Assembly: GCA_007449985.2 (NCBI GenBank)
Contig: VIIQ02000145.1
Location: 62,001 to 126,000 of the forward strand
Length of the DNA stretch: 64,000 nt
Source of the DNA: Desmodesmus armatus
Lineage: Eukaryota; Chlorophyta; Chlorophyceae; Sphaeropleales; Scenedesmaceae
Reading direction: 5' to 3'
Below, one piece after another: positions 46,565 through 57,112 of this stretch; within the stretch, counting starts at the first letter, position 1; each line of letters opens with the position of its first letter. The position numbers were made by a program, and so were the translations under genes. The notes below the pieces were generated by a model. The model saw only the letters and a list, made by a program, of their open reading frames with translations, did no database searches and had not been told where the DNA came from.

Positions 46565-49500
46565 ATGAGCACGTCTGGCACGACAGCTGCAGCTGCTGGG
46601 GCCAGCAGCACAGCAGCTGATCAGACGTTGACAAGTGCAGCAGCAGAAGCTGTTCGCAAGCGTATACAGCAGGCCCTGCCCCCAACTCGTCTCCCATAGA
46701 CCACGAGTTGGGCTCAATCAAGAGCCAGGCCTCCCTGGCACCGTTCTGGAAGGCAGTGCAGCGGTCAGGGGGGTGGCTGGAGCCTGATTCAGCAACAGCG
46801 TACGCAGCAACTCACCCCAGTGCGTCCCTTGAAGACATCATTCGTAACCACACAAGCGCATTCGTCTGCAACCCACTGGTGAGGCAGCAGCTGCACATGG
46901 CTATCTACAGGTTTGAGTTTTGCGACAGCTGCTGGCTGTTACCTCGGATTTGCTGTCAGCTGCTGGCTGTGCCGTCAGATTTGCTGCATACGGTGTCTTA
47001 GGGACAACCAGGACAGACAGATGTGCGCACAAGCGGCAGTTACAACAGGTGCTGGATTGTCCTCAACCCTGCTGCTTCCCTTTGCTGGTTGTGCTGCCCC
47101 TTCTTGCTGCTGGTGCTGTGCTGCTGTGCTGCTGTGCTGCCAGTTGACGCACAGCAACCTGCGCAAGGAGGGAAAGCTGATGTGTCCCGGCTGCGGGCAG
47201 GCAGGCTGCTTGGAGGGAGGTGGTCTCAGGAAGGATCACAACACTGTGCTGGACCGGCCTAAGCAGTTCTGGGTGTTCAGCTTCAACCTGGTGCACAAGG
47301 GATGCAGCCAGATCAAGGCACCCAAACCAAGTGAGTGTGTGGCTGCTGCATGTTGTGGAGTTGCTTGACTCAGCATACGACTGCCTGTTAGGCAAGCAGG
47401 CAATAACACACAAGGCTAGCAGTTGCATGCAGCAAGTGGGACTCATGCATGATGCTGAAGAGCACCACATTTAGGCAAGCAGCCTGTCTCATGCCCCCAC
47501 CCCTACCCCCCTGTGTGCTTGTCTGCGCTCGTGCAGACCCCAAGGCGGCCAGCTACAGGTTTGGCACAGCCTCCAGGGAGTTCCTTGCAGCCAACTTCGA
47601 GCCTGCCATCTTCTCTGCCCTGCCCTTTACCTGGAGTGAGAAGGGCGCGCTGGTGGGCCGGCACCTGAGTGATGCCATCGTCTTCGAGCGCACACACGGC
47701 AAGTCATTCGACCTCATTGCGCAGCAGCACAACGAGCAAGTTGCCAGGCCCGTCGACGATATCATCCACATACGCTTGCAGCTTATGGCGCTGAAGGCTA
47801 AGCAGCTCAGGAGGAGGGCGCAGCCTGGGTCGCTGCACCATTGGGTGAACAGTGCAGCAGATGATGCACCCACCAGCAGCAGTGCGGCCACAGCAGCAGC
47901 AGCAGCAGCAGCAGCAGGCGGCTCAACAGCTGCAGCGGTTGCCTCTGGCATGAGTGAGGCTGTTGGTGCAGCCGCCCAGCAAGCAGCCAAGCCACGGCTG
48001 CCACCGCTGCCACCACTGCCGCCAACTCAGTCGAGTCCTAGCGCTGGCAGCAAGGTGCGGACTCTGTTTGGACTGTTGGTGGGGACACGCAAGCCACACA
48101 GCACCGGTGCACCTGGTGTGGCTGCTGGTGGCACAAGGACTGCGGCTGGCAGCAACAGCAGCGCCACAGCTGCAGCAGGCAATACAAGCAGCTGCGCTGC
48201 AGCTGACGAGGGCAACTTCGGTGGCGGCGCTGGTGCAGATGCTGTCCTGGCTGTCGGCACAGGGACCGCAGCTGGCTGCAGCAGCAGCTGCGGTGGGGCT
48301 GGCACAGGGACTGCAGCTGGCAGCAGCAGCGGCAGGGCGGCACGCACAGGGACTGCTGCTGGCGGCAGCAGCGGCGGGGCGGCGGCAGCTAGCACAGGGG
48401 CTGCAGCTGGCGGCAGCAGCAGCGACAGGGCTGGCAGCACGGGGGCTGCAGCTGGCCCCGGCTTGGGCAGTGGGCCCTTTGCTGGGATCAGGGCAGCTAA
48501 AGACATCAGGGAGCTGCAGCTGCTGTCCCTTGGCGCGTATGACAAGCAGGGCTTTGCGCTCAACCTTCTCAACAGCCAGTTTGCTGTTGATGTCTTTATG
48601 GGTCACAGCAAGCAGCAGGAGCAGCTGCAGGTCGCCCACATGCAGGGGCTTGCGTCTGGCGGGCAAGTCTCGTTGGACCATGTGCACCAGCTGAGCAAGC
48701 GCATGCAGGGGGACTACCTGGGCACGCTCATTGCGTGTGGCGCGAGCGGTGTCGTGCTGGGCTTCTGGCATGTCCACAGCACCAGCATGCATGATGTGCA
48801 GCAGAGCCTCAGGGACCTCAGGGCAAGGTCTGTGGACAGGCACAAGGAGGTGAGCCATTGGCAGTGGGTGGAGGGAGGGAGGTGGGAGGGAGGGAAGGGA
48901 AGGGAAGGGGGCTGCCTACTGGTACAGCATGCCGCCACCATAGCACTGTGCAGAATGTCACCAGCTGAGCAATCGTGTGCTGTCACCATGCATGTGTACT
49001 TGGGCCATCAGCGGCCTCGGCTGTGACAGACACCTACAGTGTACCCCCCCCAACCCACGGTCTTGGGGGAGCCTACCTCACTTGCGTACCTGCGCGCTGC
49101 CCATCTTGGCTTGCAGGACATCGTCTTGGTGACTGTGGACAACCCCCACACCACCAAGAACCTGCTGAAGAAGGCTTTCCCTGAGGCCAAGGTGATGGTG
49201 GATATTGGGCACGTGCTGTTCAGCCGCTGCGGCAAGCGCTTTGACAAGTCCCACCCCTCTACCGTGAGTCACGGCACCCAGCGGTGAAAGTATCCAATTG
49301 TTACCCCCCCCCCTGCCCCAGTATTCATCAGCCATCTGCATGTGCTTCATTTGGCATCATCTGCACTTGGTGTGACAGTTGCACTATGGGGTGATGTGTT
49401 TTGCTGTGTTGTGGTGAGAGCTCAGCTTGTATGGTCTGCAGCCACCCAACCCTCCACAACTGCCAGTCATCGTGAGGAGTGGGTCATGCACTTGTCTATG

Positions 49501-51297
49501 CTGCTCACCTCCCCCCCCCCCCCCCCGTTCTCCCATCCTTTCTGCAACTGCAACACAGGTATGGCATCCAAGGACTTGGCCCTCTCTCTGTTTGACTTCA
49601 ATGAGGAGGACCTGAAGGCAGCAGCGGCTGTGCTGCGCAAGGCGTTCAAGGTCAAGGCAGACCGCCTGCGGAAGGAAGGCAAGGCTGCCGAGGCTGACAA
49701 GTACGCCAAGCTGTCCGTCATGCATCACAACCAGCTGGTGCAGGAGCTGCCGCTGTCTACCTGGAAGCGCACTGTGCGCCGCGTCTACGGCCCAGCAGAG
49801 CGCCAGTCCGCGCGGCTGGCTGCGTGGTACGACAAGTACATCACGGACCCCACCATGTTCGTGGCCGAGGGCAAGACCCTCATCCACGGCGGCCCAGAGG
49901 GGCTGGAGAAGTTCAACAGCATCTGGCGCAGCCAGCTGGAACTCGTCAACGGCGACATGTTGAGCGGTGAGCACTATGTGGCGGGTTGCCCAATCATCAC
50001 CACCCTTGCACCACACTTGCTCCCCTACATCAATTGCATGAGTGTATCATCTGGAAGGCGCAGCAAGCAGCAGGGCGTAGGCCAGGTAGTGGTTGAGTTG
50101 GGGGTAGCACTGTTGTCATGTGGGATTTTAAGTATCTTACACCCATGCATCTGTTGACACTCCCTTACACTCTTGTTGCACGCTGCACCCACTTGCAGAC
50201 CCAACCGGCATGGAAATGTACATCAAGATCGGCACCACCAAGGACGGCCTCACCCTGTGGCGCAGCACGCGCGGCAGCTCCAAGAACGAGTCGGTCAACC
50301 TGGTGGCGGAGCACAGCCTGCACACCACAGGGAAGATGCGGGAACGGGTGGCAACAGCCATGCTGGGCAGCCGCTTCACGCGCTACAACCTGCGCATTGA
50401 GCGCAGCCTGGCGGATGCAGACCAATATCGTTCCAGCAGTACCAGCCGCAAGGCGCGCGTTGTGGGCTTCAAGCACTGCCATGACCTGTTGCAGGTGGGT
50501 TGCTGTGTATGTGCTTCTGTTTGTAGGGAACAGGGAAGCAAACACTTCAGCATGGTTGGTGTCAGCACCTCCTGAGCGTAGCACCAAGGCCGTGATGATG
50601 TGCTGTTGACAAGCCATGGCTGTGTGGAGCCTGTGACAAACACTAACCCAACACATTCTTGTGCTACTGTTTCACACAGTGGGCCCACATCAACGCACTC
50701 TGCCAGGAGCTGGGGATCTTGCAGCTGGTGCCCGGAATCAGCCCCAGCCTCCTCAGCAGCAGCAGCAGCACAGCACGCCAGCCAGCGGCAGACAGCAGCG
50801 GCGAAGCAGAAGCAGATGAAGACGTGGCTGGCGTGGCTGCTGCAGCTGTGGGGCAGGTGGGGAGTACGACTCACTGCCAGCCGACTGGGACGAGAGCCGC
50901 GGCATCAAGTGGGTGGATGTGGTGAACAGCTTCAACACAGCCGTCACCACCGCCTGGGATGCCGGCCATTCCCGTGACAGCCTGCGCATGAAGAACATGG
51001 CTGTGCTGGTGAAGTTTTACAACTCATTCAGCAAGGACCAGCGTGTTGCAGCTGCACCTGTGTATGCACAACAGCGGAGCGATGCGGCTGCCGCCGCTGC
51101 GGCTGGCGGCACACCAGACGCAGCAGCGGTGAGCGGGCACGAAGCCACAGCGGCTGCTGCCCAAACAACAGCAGGGGTGGCAGCTAGCAGTGGCCAGCAG
51201 CAGATGGGAGCAAGCAGTGGTGCACGGCGGCAGCGGCAGCAGCAGGGGGAGGCGTCTCGTAGGGGCCAGCAGCTGCACACTGGAGCGCCCAGTGGTC

Positions 51298-51330
<33 letters not shown>

Positions 51331-51662
51331 CGGGAGTGCGCGCCAGTCAGCAACCCAACTGGCTGGCAGCAGCAGGGGCACAGGTGCAGCCCAGGCCCAA
51401 GGCCAAGGGCAAGGGGCTGGGCGGCAAAGATGGTAAAAAGATATGTGTCCCGTGTTCACTGGAGGCAGACAAGAGCTTGAGCACCGCCAACGACGCACGG
51501 GACCGGGGCAGCGTAGCAAGCAGCAAGTCACACACATGCCCCTACTGCAAGTGCCCACTCTGCAAGAAAGTGTGGGACAGCAAGAAGGGCAAGGCGGTTG
51601 TGCACCGTGGCCAGCTTGCACGCACGCTGTGGGAGAATCTGCCTGAGGGCCACGCGTCGTAG
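46565..51662 (+). CDS. DDE-type transposase, multi-exon
   Basis: Probable exons: 46565-46910, 47155-47330, 47537-48849, 49117-49263, about 49573-49966, 50199-50494 and 50680-51662. Order: Ala/Ser-rich N-terminus; a zinc-binding block starting CPGCGQAGC with QFWVFSFNLVHKGC, resembling the DUF6729 type; a long Gly/Ala/Ser repeat region; a catalytic core with SLDHVHQLSKR (first Asp), VTVDNPHTTKNLL (second Asp), VMVDIGHVLFSRCG, and LWRSTRGSSKNESVNLV, where the Glu fits the RGS..E motif of related transposases; poly-Gln; and a C-terminal zinc finger CPYCKCPLCKKVW. Single-base breaks lie near 46695 (C-run) and 50862 (G-run), and the fifth exon's acceptor is non-ideal. Cuts and joins the element's DNA. 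The family assignment rests on remembered motifs. Confidence 0.7.
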
Positions 51663-52046
51663 GCATTGCAGTTAGTGCTGCTGTGACACAGGGCATGTGT
51701 CGGTAATGCTGTGTGCTTGTGTGTGGCAGTCTGTCTGCAGTTGCTGGTACCTGTTGATGTTGTTGGCAGGTTTGACAGGTGGTGAGACCGCAAATTCAAC
51801 GCGGGCAGGTGTGTTGATGTATAAACATAATTTAGAAGCCGCAAAATTGGGCTATGGGTGGTCGAGTGCATTGGTTGTTTGCAGAGTACTGCCAGGCAAT
51901 ACTCGCCTTGTGGCTCCTTGAGGGGTGAATTCAGCTGCCGGCAGTGTGTAATTGTACTTAATTTGCCTATTGGCACCGGGCGGCTTCGCCGCCCCATACC
52001 CCCCTTGCGGGGGGTGCTGCCCCATAAATCCTAAATTAACCCGTCA
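51663..52046. other. Right end of the DNA transposon
   Basis: 3' flank of the transposase gene, with TGTAA at about 51946 as a likely polyadenylation signal, followed by the GC hairpins and the junction to the LTR. Confidence 0.5.
51978..52014. repeat. Paired GC-rich hairpins
   Basis: GGGCGGC, TTC, GCCGCCC (51978-51994) and CCCCCC, TTGC, GGGGGG (51999-52014) follow each other, then GGGGTGCTGCCCC. The style recalls the palindromic repeats reported from Haematococcus organelle genomes (from memory). Confidence 0.8.
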
Positions 52047-52387
52047 CAGGACTCCCAACCTGCTCGCGCATAGCCCCAGAGGCCACATGGCAGCATGCAG
52101 ATGGCAACACAAGGGCTTGCATGTGTCCAGGTGTGCGAGGCAGCAGCTGCAAGGTACTCAAAGGGAGGGAGACGGGGGTGATGGGGTGGGCAGGGTGAAG
52201 GGTCACCCCAGTGCACAGCAGTAGACCACCGCCTGAGGCACAGTGGTGTTGCTGGCAGCCCGCAACAAAGCAAGCCAAGGACAACTAATCAAAAGCAACC
52301 AAAGGACGACATCAAAGTCTGCTTGGCCGTCACGTATTGTACAGCTGCTCACTCACAGGTGGGCCCAGCACCCGTGCTGGTGCCACA
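52047..52387 (-). repeat. 5' LTR, second part
   Basis: 341 bp identical by eye to 33634-33974. On the element strand it carries the LTR start TGTGGCACC. Confidence 0.9.
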
Positions 52388-52497
52388 CAGCCGTCAGGGA
52401 TCCACAGTACACCCTGCACTTGCTCGTATAGATACGCACACGCCTATGGTTTGTATAGATACACAAAGCCTTGTGGAGAATACCAGCTCCTACTTAC

Positions 52498-54570
52498 AGG
52501 ATATCCAGGCTGGTGATGCCACAGGCGTGCACATCCACCTTGGGTCCATGCTGCTGGCCAGCGGCCTGCTCAGGGGCCCTGAAGCCATCAGTGCCTGAGG
52601 TTTGGGTGCTGTGGCCGTTCTCAGCAGCGCTCCCCAGGTCTCCCAAGAAGAGCTCCCCAGTGACCAAGGATCTGTTCACAAACTCTTTGCCCTCACCGCC
52701 CTCAGTGCGCCCCACCATCAGGTTGGGTGGCTTGATGTCCCTACGAAGACAACAACAGGGGATGGCATATTGATTACGTGAGTTGCATCACTACTTGGTC
52801 AGCAGGTACATGGTGTGTGTGACAGGCAGCAGAGGGGATCAACAGCATGAGCAACACTGCTGCTGAATAAGCCAGTGGTTTGAATGCCTATGGAAAGGAT
52901 TCAATAGCCCGGCTAAGTGCCAGTTACAGTACCGATCAAGTAAAAGCAGTATCGGAAGCAAGGCTGCCCACACAGCCACTTTATGATGCAGAGCCACCTG
53001 TCTCCATTGACACCGCCGCTGCTGTTGCTGTGTGCCCTGACAACGCTTACAAAGCATGAAATATACAAGCCTATGCACACTTCTGCAGCAGTCGCGTGCA
53101 TTCATGCCCACGAGCGAGCACACATGTGTACGATATTTGAGGCATGCAGACAGCAGGCACCCTCAACCATCTGCAGGAGAGCCACAAGCATCTCCTGCCA
53201 ACATAGCATGCGGTACCACAGCACTTGGCCAAGGTCTCCACTGTAGCGCCTTAGCTCAATGAAGGACACCACCACGTACCACTTGGTGTTGGAATCAACT
53301 GCAACAGGCATTGATCAATGACAAGCAGCAGACACCCGCAATGTGTTGATGACGTCGATGTCGGAGGTGACGATAGTGGCAGGAGGAGCTACCACATCAC
53401 TCTTTGCCTTGACAACGCTTGACAACGCTTCGCTTATGGTGGTAGTCTCCTCCCACTGACCCACCAAATTCCACCCCTAACAAATGATCCATCGGCAGCG
53501 TCAATCTACAAAATTTCCCACATGTAGGTAAACATACATAGTGCCACAGAATGTCTTTCTCCCTACACCCAACTTACTCTTGGGCATAGGCACCCGCTCC
53601 TCAGCCTCCTGGCGGCTCAGACCAGTACTCTCCAACAGCTGGCGGGCAGCCTGCACGTCTGCCTTCAGCTGTTTCTCGGCAGCCTTCTGTGTCTCCGGAG
53701 ACAGCGACTGGATGGGCACCCAGATGCTGCCGCCGGCACCGGTTTCCACAGTGCGGTGCCCAGCCACCCGCTGCAGCAGGTGCCGCTCTGTCAGCACCTC
53801 ACGAGTGGTGTGCGGCATCGCCCGTGTGTCTGCTGTCACCAGCTGGACACTGTGTGGAATCTTCAGCACGGCTGACCTAGGGCTACTGCTGCTGCTGCTG
53901 CCGCTGGCAACTGATGCTTGGTCCACCAGGCAGCAGCTGTGTACCCCAGCTGAACCACCCTTCCCACATGCCTTCTCAGCAACACCGCTGACGTTGAGCC
54001 TGCTGCTGCCGCTGTTGCTGCCGCCGCTGCTGCCGTGAGCAATGAGGGTGTAGGAGCCCTGCAGGTGTGAAGGGGGGTGCAACGGAAGCACTGGAATGAG
54101 CCAAGCAAAGGCAAACTGGTCCATTGTTTTGCAGATCCCAAACCTGTGACATGCGGGTCTTGTCAAATTTCTAACCACTTTTTCCCTGCCCCACTTCCAC
54201 CAACTTGAACGAGCATTTGGGATCCGGTACAACCTCTGGTTCTGCACACTACCCCGAGTCCACTTGTAAACACAGGGGCCCCACGCGCTAGCAATGCGCA
54301 ACTAGCCATACAAGAGAACACGAGTGTCAGGTAGCACCCAAGCACTGCATACCTGCCGAGCCACTGTCAGGATCTGCTGCACTACCGCCTCTGCTGCCTT
54401 GGGACTAGAGAAATCCAGCTGCCTGCCGTCGATGACCAGCCCATATTGCTCTGCCTCAGCCAGCAGCAGCTGCCGGTTGTCATCAGAGATGACGGCCAGG
54501 TCTGCAGCTGAGCCGCTCTGCTCCCAGTACAGATGGTCTTGCCCACTCGGCTTCAGGGGGGCCTTTGGCG
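52498..54570 (-). CDS. Protein kinase, central exons (split gene)
   Basis: Exons 54570-54353, 54058-53578, 53298-53124 and 52740-52498 (218, 481, 175 and 243 nt) join in phase with GT-AG borders. Exon 1 gives a helical pre-kinase region (AEQYGLVIDGRQLDF). Exon 2 has a Ser/Gly-rich N-lobe with the ATP-binding Lys in AVLKIP and a charged helix (TQKAAEKQLKADVQAARQLL). Exon 3 has the hinge YVVVSFIELRRYSGDLG and the helix leading to LHASNIVH. Exon 4 has DIKPPNL, LGDLGSA (DFG replaced by DLG), SGTDGFRAPEQ (APE) and DVHACGITSLDIL. At the splice between exons 3 and 4 the catalytic loop reads HMDIKPPN, with Met in place of the Arg of HRD. It belongs with exons 31939-32319 and probably 63334-64000. Its substrate is unknown. 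Confidence 0.8.
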
Positions 54571-54573
54571 CTG

Positions 54574-54744
54574 CAGCTGACGCGTGATACTAGCGCCCCG
54601 ACATACTAGCGCCAACCGCAAGGACTCTGCATGTTTGAGTGCACAATAGTCTTGCATACAATCTACTACTGCTACTGAGGCTGTCATGCACACTAGCTAG
54701 CTGGCATGTTGCATGTCATGCTGCTTTGCTGCGGACATAACACA
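54574..54744. repeat. 171-bp direct repeat R1, left copy
   Basis: Matches 55273-55443 by eye without difference (CAGCTGACGCGTG ... CATAACACA). It starts three bases upstream of the kinase exon border (that exon begins at 54570), so it lies in the intron. Confidence 0.9.
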
Positions 54745-55274
54745 GATAAGGGTTGTGAGCGGTGCTTCCTGTTGCACCCGCTACTATTGATGGCTTCGCG
54801 AAAAGCTCAGCTGCTCCAAGCCGCTGCGCAAGAGACCTTTACAGCTGCACCTAAGCCTGAGAAGCTCCTACCGTCCTGACTGTGCTTCGGGTTGCAGCCC
54901 TCAGCGGGTGGAGCTCGGCTACCACACCCTCAGTGCCACCTGGACCTGCTGGGGACCTGAAGTGTTACACTTTGAAAACAGACGACAAACGGAGATTCTC
55001 GGCATGCAGGACCCTGCCTGCATGCGCTCTTTATCCTCAGACAGCGCGACCCGAACCAACACAGTCACCTGTCATATAACACCACCACAAATATCTGCGA
55101 AACCGCCCTGCATGTTTCGCTTTCTTAAGCACACATCGTGCATCCTTGCATTTCTCAACATGGCTTCCCTGCCACGGCCTCGTCATTGGACACCCAACAC
55201 GCAGATGTACACCACCCCCCAGTACCAATCAGTACTGTGGAGGTTATCGGGCACTGCCCTTATCGGTTGTGTCA
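54745..55274. repeat. 530-bp repeat R2, uninterrupted copy
   Basis: Begins GATAAGGGTTGTG and ends TTATCGGTTGTGTCA. The second copy is 60491-60964 plus 63052-63110, nearly identical. An imperfect inverted end is visible (GATAAGGG at the start, CCCTTATC 18 nt from the end). It lies between the two R1 copies. No coding domain; the short ORFs here are shared by both copies. Confidence 0.85.
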
Positions 55275-55443
55275 GCTGACGCGTGATACTAGCGCCCCGA
55301 CATACTAGCGCCAACCGCAAGGACTCTGCATGTTTGAGTGCACAATAGTCTTGCATACAATCTACTACTGCTACTGAGGCTGTCATGCACACTAGCTAGC
55401 TGGCATGTTGCATGTCATGCTGCTTTGCTGCGGACATAACACA
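55273..55443. repeat. 171-bp direct repeat R1, right copy
   Basis: Second R1 copy. With the left copy it flanks the 530-bp repeat like miniature terminal repeats. Confidence 0.9.
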
Positions 55444-57112
55444 CCCCCCAACCATCATCACAGCCACTCTGTGCTGTGTGATGGTTCACTGGCAACATGC
55501 CAGCGGCAATCAAACTAGTCAAACTAGGACAACACACATGCATGCAGGTACTAGCAAACTTTGCAGCACCGAAGAGTGCAGCCTCCAAACTAACTAACAA
55601 CACCCCCACACTGGGTGCATAGGCTATGCAACTAGCAAAAAACCTGCAACACGTGGACCAGTGCCAACAAACCAAGTTGTGCCACCACAACATCAGGCAC
55701 GTGAACCATCTCCCATGTTGCCTCAAACGGGCGACAACCATGACACCTCACACACACACAAGAAAAGAGATCCATTTACACTCATCAACCCCAACACCGC
55801 ATGCACCCAGCACAAGCTACTTCCATGATGCCACTCGGCATCAAACCCAACAGACACCAAGATCAAGGCTAGGTACTAAAAATCAACACGCTCAACATTG
55901 TCACTTCATATGCAGCTTTTAACAACATACACCCCAAAACCATGCGACCACGCGGCACACATCACAACACATGGGATGCAACAACACAACACCCTACATC
56001 ACAAATGGGATACCTTCACCACATACAACACATGCACCAGAGTGCAGCTTCCATCAACCACGTTGCAGCTTCATGCAACAGTCATGGCAGGCTTGCCACA
56101 ACAGGCGACTCACTCCAGCTGCTGTCACTGCTGCCAACGGTCCTCATGCAAGAGGAGATGCTTCACACGGTCTGCTGCTGATGGTATCTGGTTATCTGTA
56201 GGTCGTGTGCCACAGCTGTAGCTGCTGCTGACACTGGTGCTGCGTGTGGTTGCACTGATGCAACTGCCGTTTTTACTGTCGTAAATTGCTGCCGTGCCGG
56301 CCTCTGCCACTGTTGCCTGCACAGCTGTTGCTGCTGCTGCTGTGCCAGCCTCTGCTCGCTGCCACTGGTGCTGCTGTCACCCCTACCGGCAATCGCCACT
56401 GCTTGTCATCACTACGGTAGCTGGTTCACCTGCTGTTGGCATCTGCTGCTGTATGCTGCTGTAGCTGCTGCTGTACTTTGGTCGCTTGGGTCACCCCCTA
56501 CCGTATGTACCAGCGACCCCACTCTGGACTTGGCTGCTGCAGTCTGGCATACCGTCATGTTGTATGCCTTGCTGTGAAGCCTGCTGGAGCTTCTGTCCCC
56601 AACACATGCAGGGTTGTGCATTTGCGCCTTCCAACATGGGCCCCGTCAACTCGTGTGCCACCCATGGCCACCAATGCTCACCCCCCAACTGCGGAGCCTA
56701 TCCCTGCACACGGGATGTTCTTGTTCCCAGCACAACCGTGGCTGCATGTCACAGGCAACCCCAATGCCTGAAACTGGGAAGCGGCGCATATCACTACATT
56801 GACATGTACCATCACCACACTCCTCACCCCCCAGCATTACGGCCGTCGAGCACCGCTGCATCTCGCACACAATAGACCAACAGACTGGGCCCAGTAGTGC
56901 TGAACTCATCAGGGTCTTCCATCGCATACGACCGGTAGAAAGGGTTGTACTCGGCTTGACACAATAAGGGTGGCTTGCTGGTCCATGCATAGCTGAGCCC
57001 AAACCCTTGACCAGTGGATGTGCTTTCTATGCCCCTCTGACCTGCTCAACAGAACAGGGTTGCAAAGGCCCAGAAAGTTGCAACGCAATTGTGGGGACCC
57101 TCAGTGCATGCT
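55444..57112. other. Unassigned intronic region
   Basis: AC-rich on the plus strand (55440-56040), then CTG-rich. ORFs overlap on both strands without domains. It lies within the large intron inferred for the kinase gene. Confidence 0.4.

Larger units (their letters stand above)
46293..52046 (+). mobile_element. DNA transposon nested in the 5' LTR
   Basis: The intact LTR at 32482-33974 shows that 46292 and 52047 were once adjacent apart from 18 nt, so the 5.75 kb between them is an insertion. It carries one multi-exon transposase gene on the plus strand, an untranslated left end of about 270 bp with a GCAGAGGGGGTCAG tandem pair, and a right end with strong GC hairpins. I could not find convincing terminal inverted repeats, although GTATGGGGC occurs inverted near both ends (about 46327 and 51994). 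The target duplication is unclear (possibly CAG). Confidence 0.8.
32482..52387 (-). mobile_element. Ty3/gypsy LTR retrotransposon with a nested DNA transposon
   Basis: Direct repeats of about 1.49 kb bound the element: 32482-33974 at the 3' side and 45160-46292 plus 52047-52387 at the 5' side, the latter interrupted by a DNA transposon. Read on the minus strand the order is LTR, primer-binding site, gag, protease, RT, RNase H, deoxynucleoside kinase, an unassigned segment, PHD finger, integrase, extra ORF, LTR. RNase H before integrase is the Ty3/gypsy order. By eye the two LTRs differ at only about two positions over 1.47 kb (leaving out 18 nt at the nested junction), so the insertion is young. 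The frame is nevertheless broken several times. It sits in an intron of a kinase gene in the same orientation. I could not define a target-site duplication or a clear polypurine tract. Confidence 0.85.
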
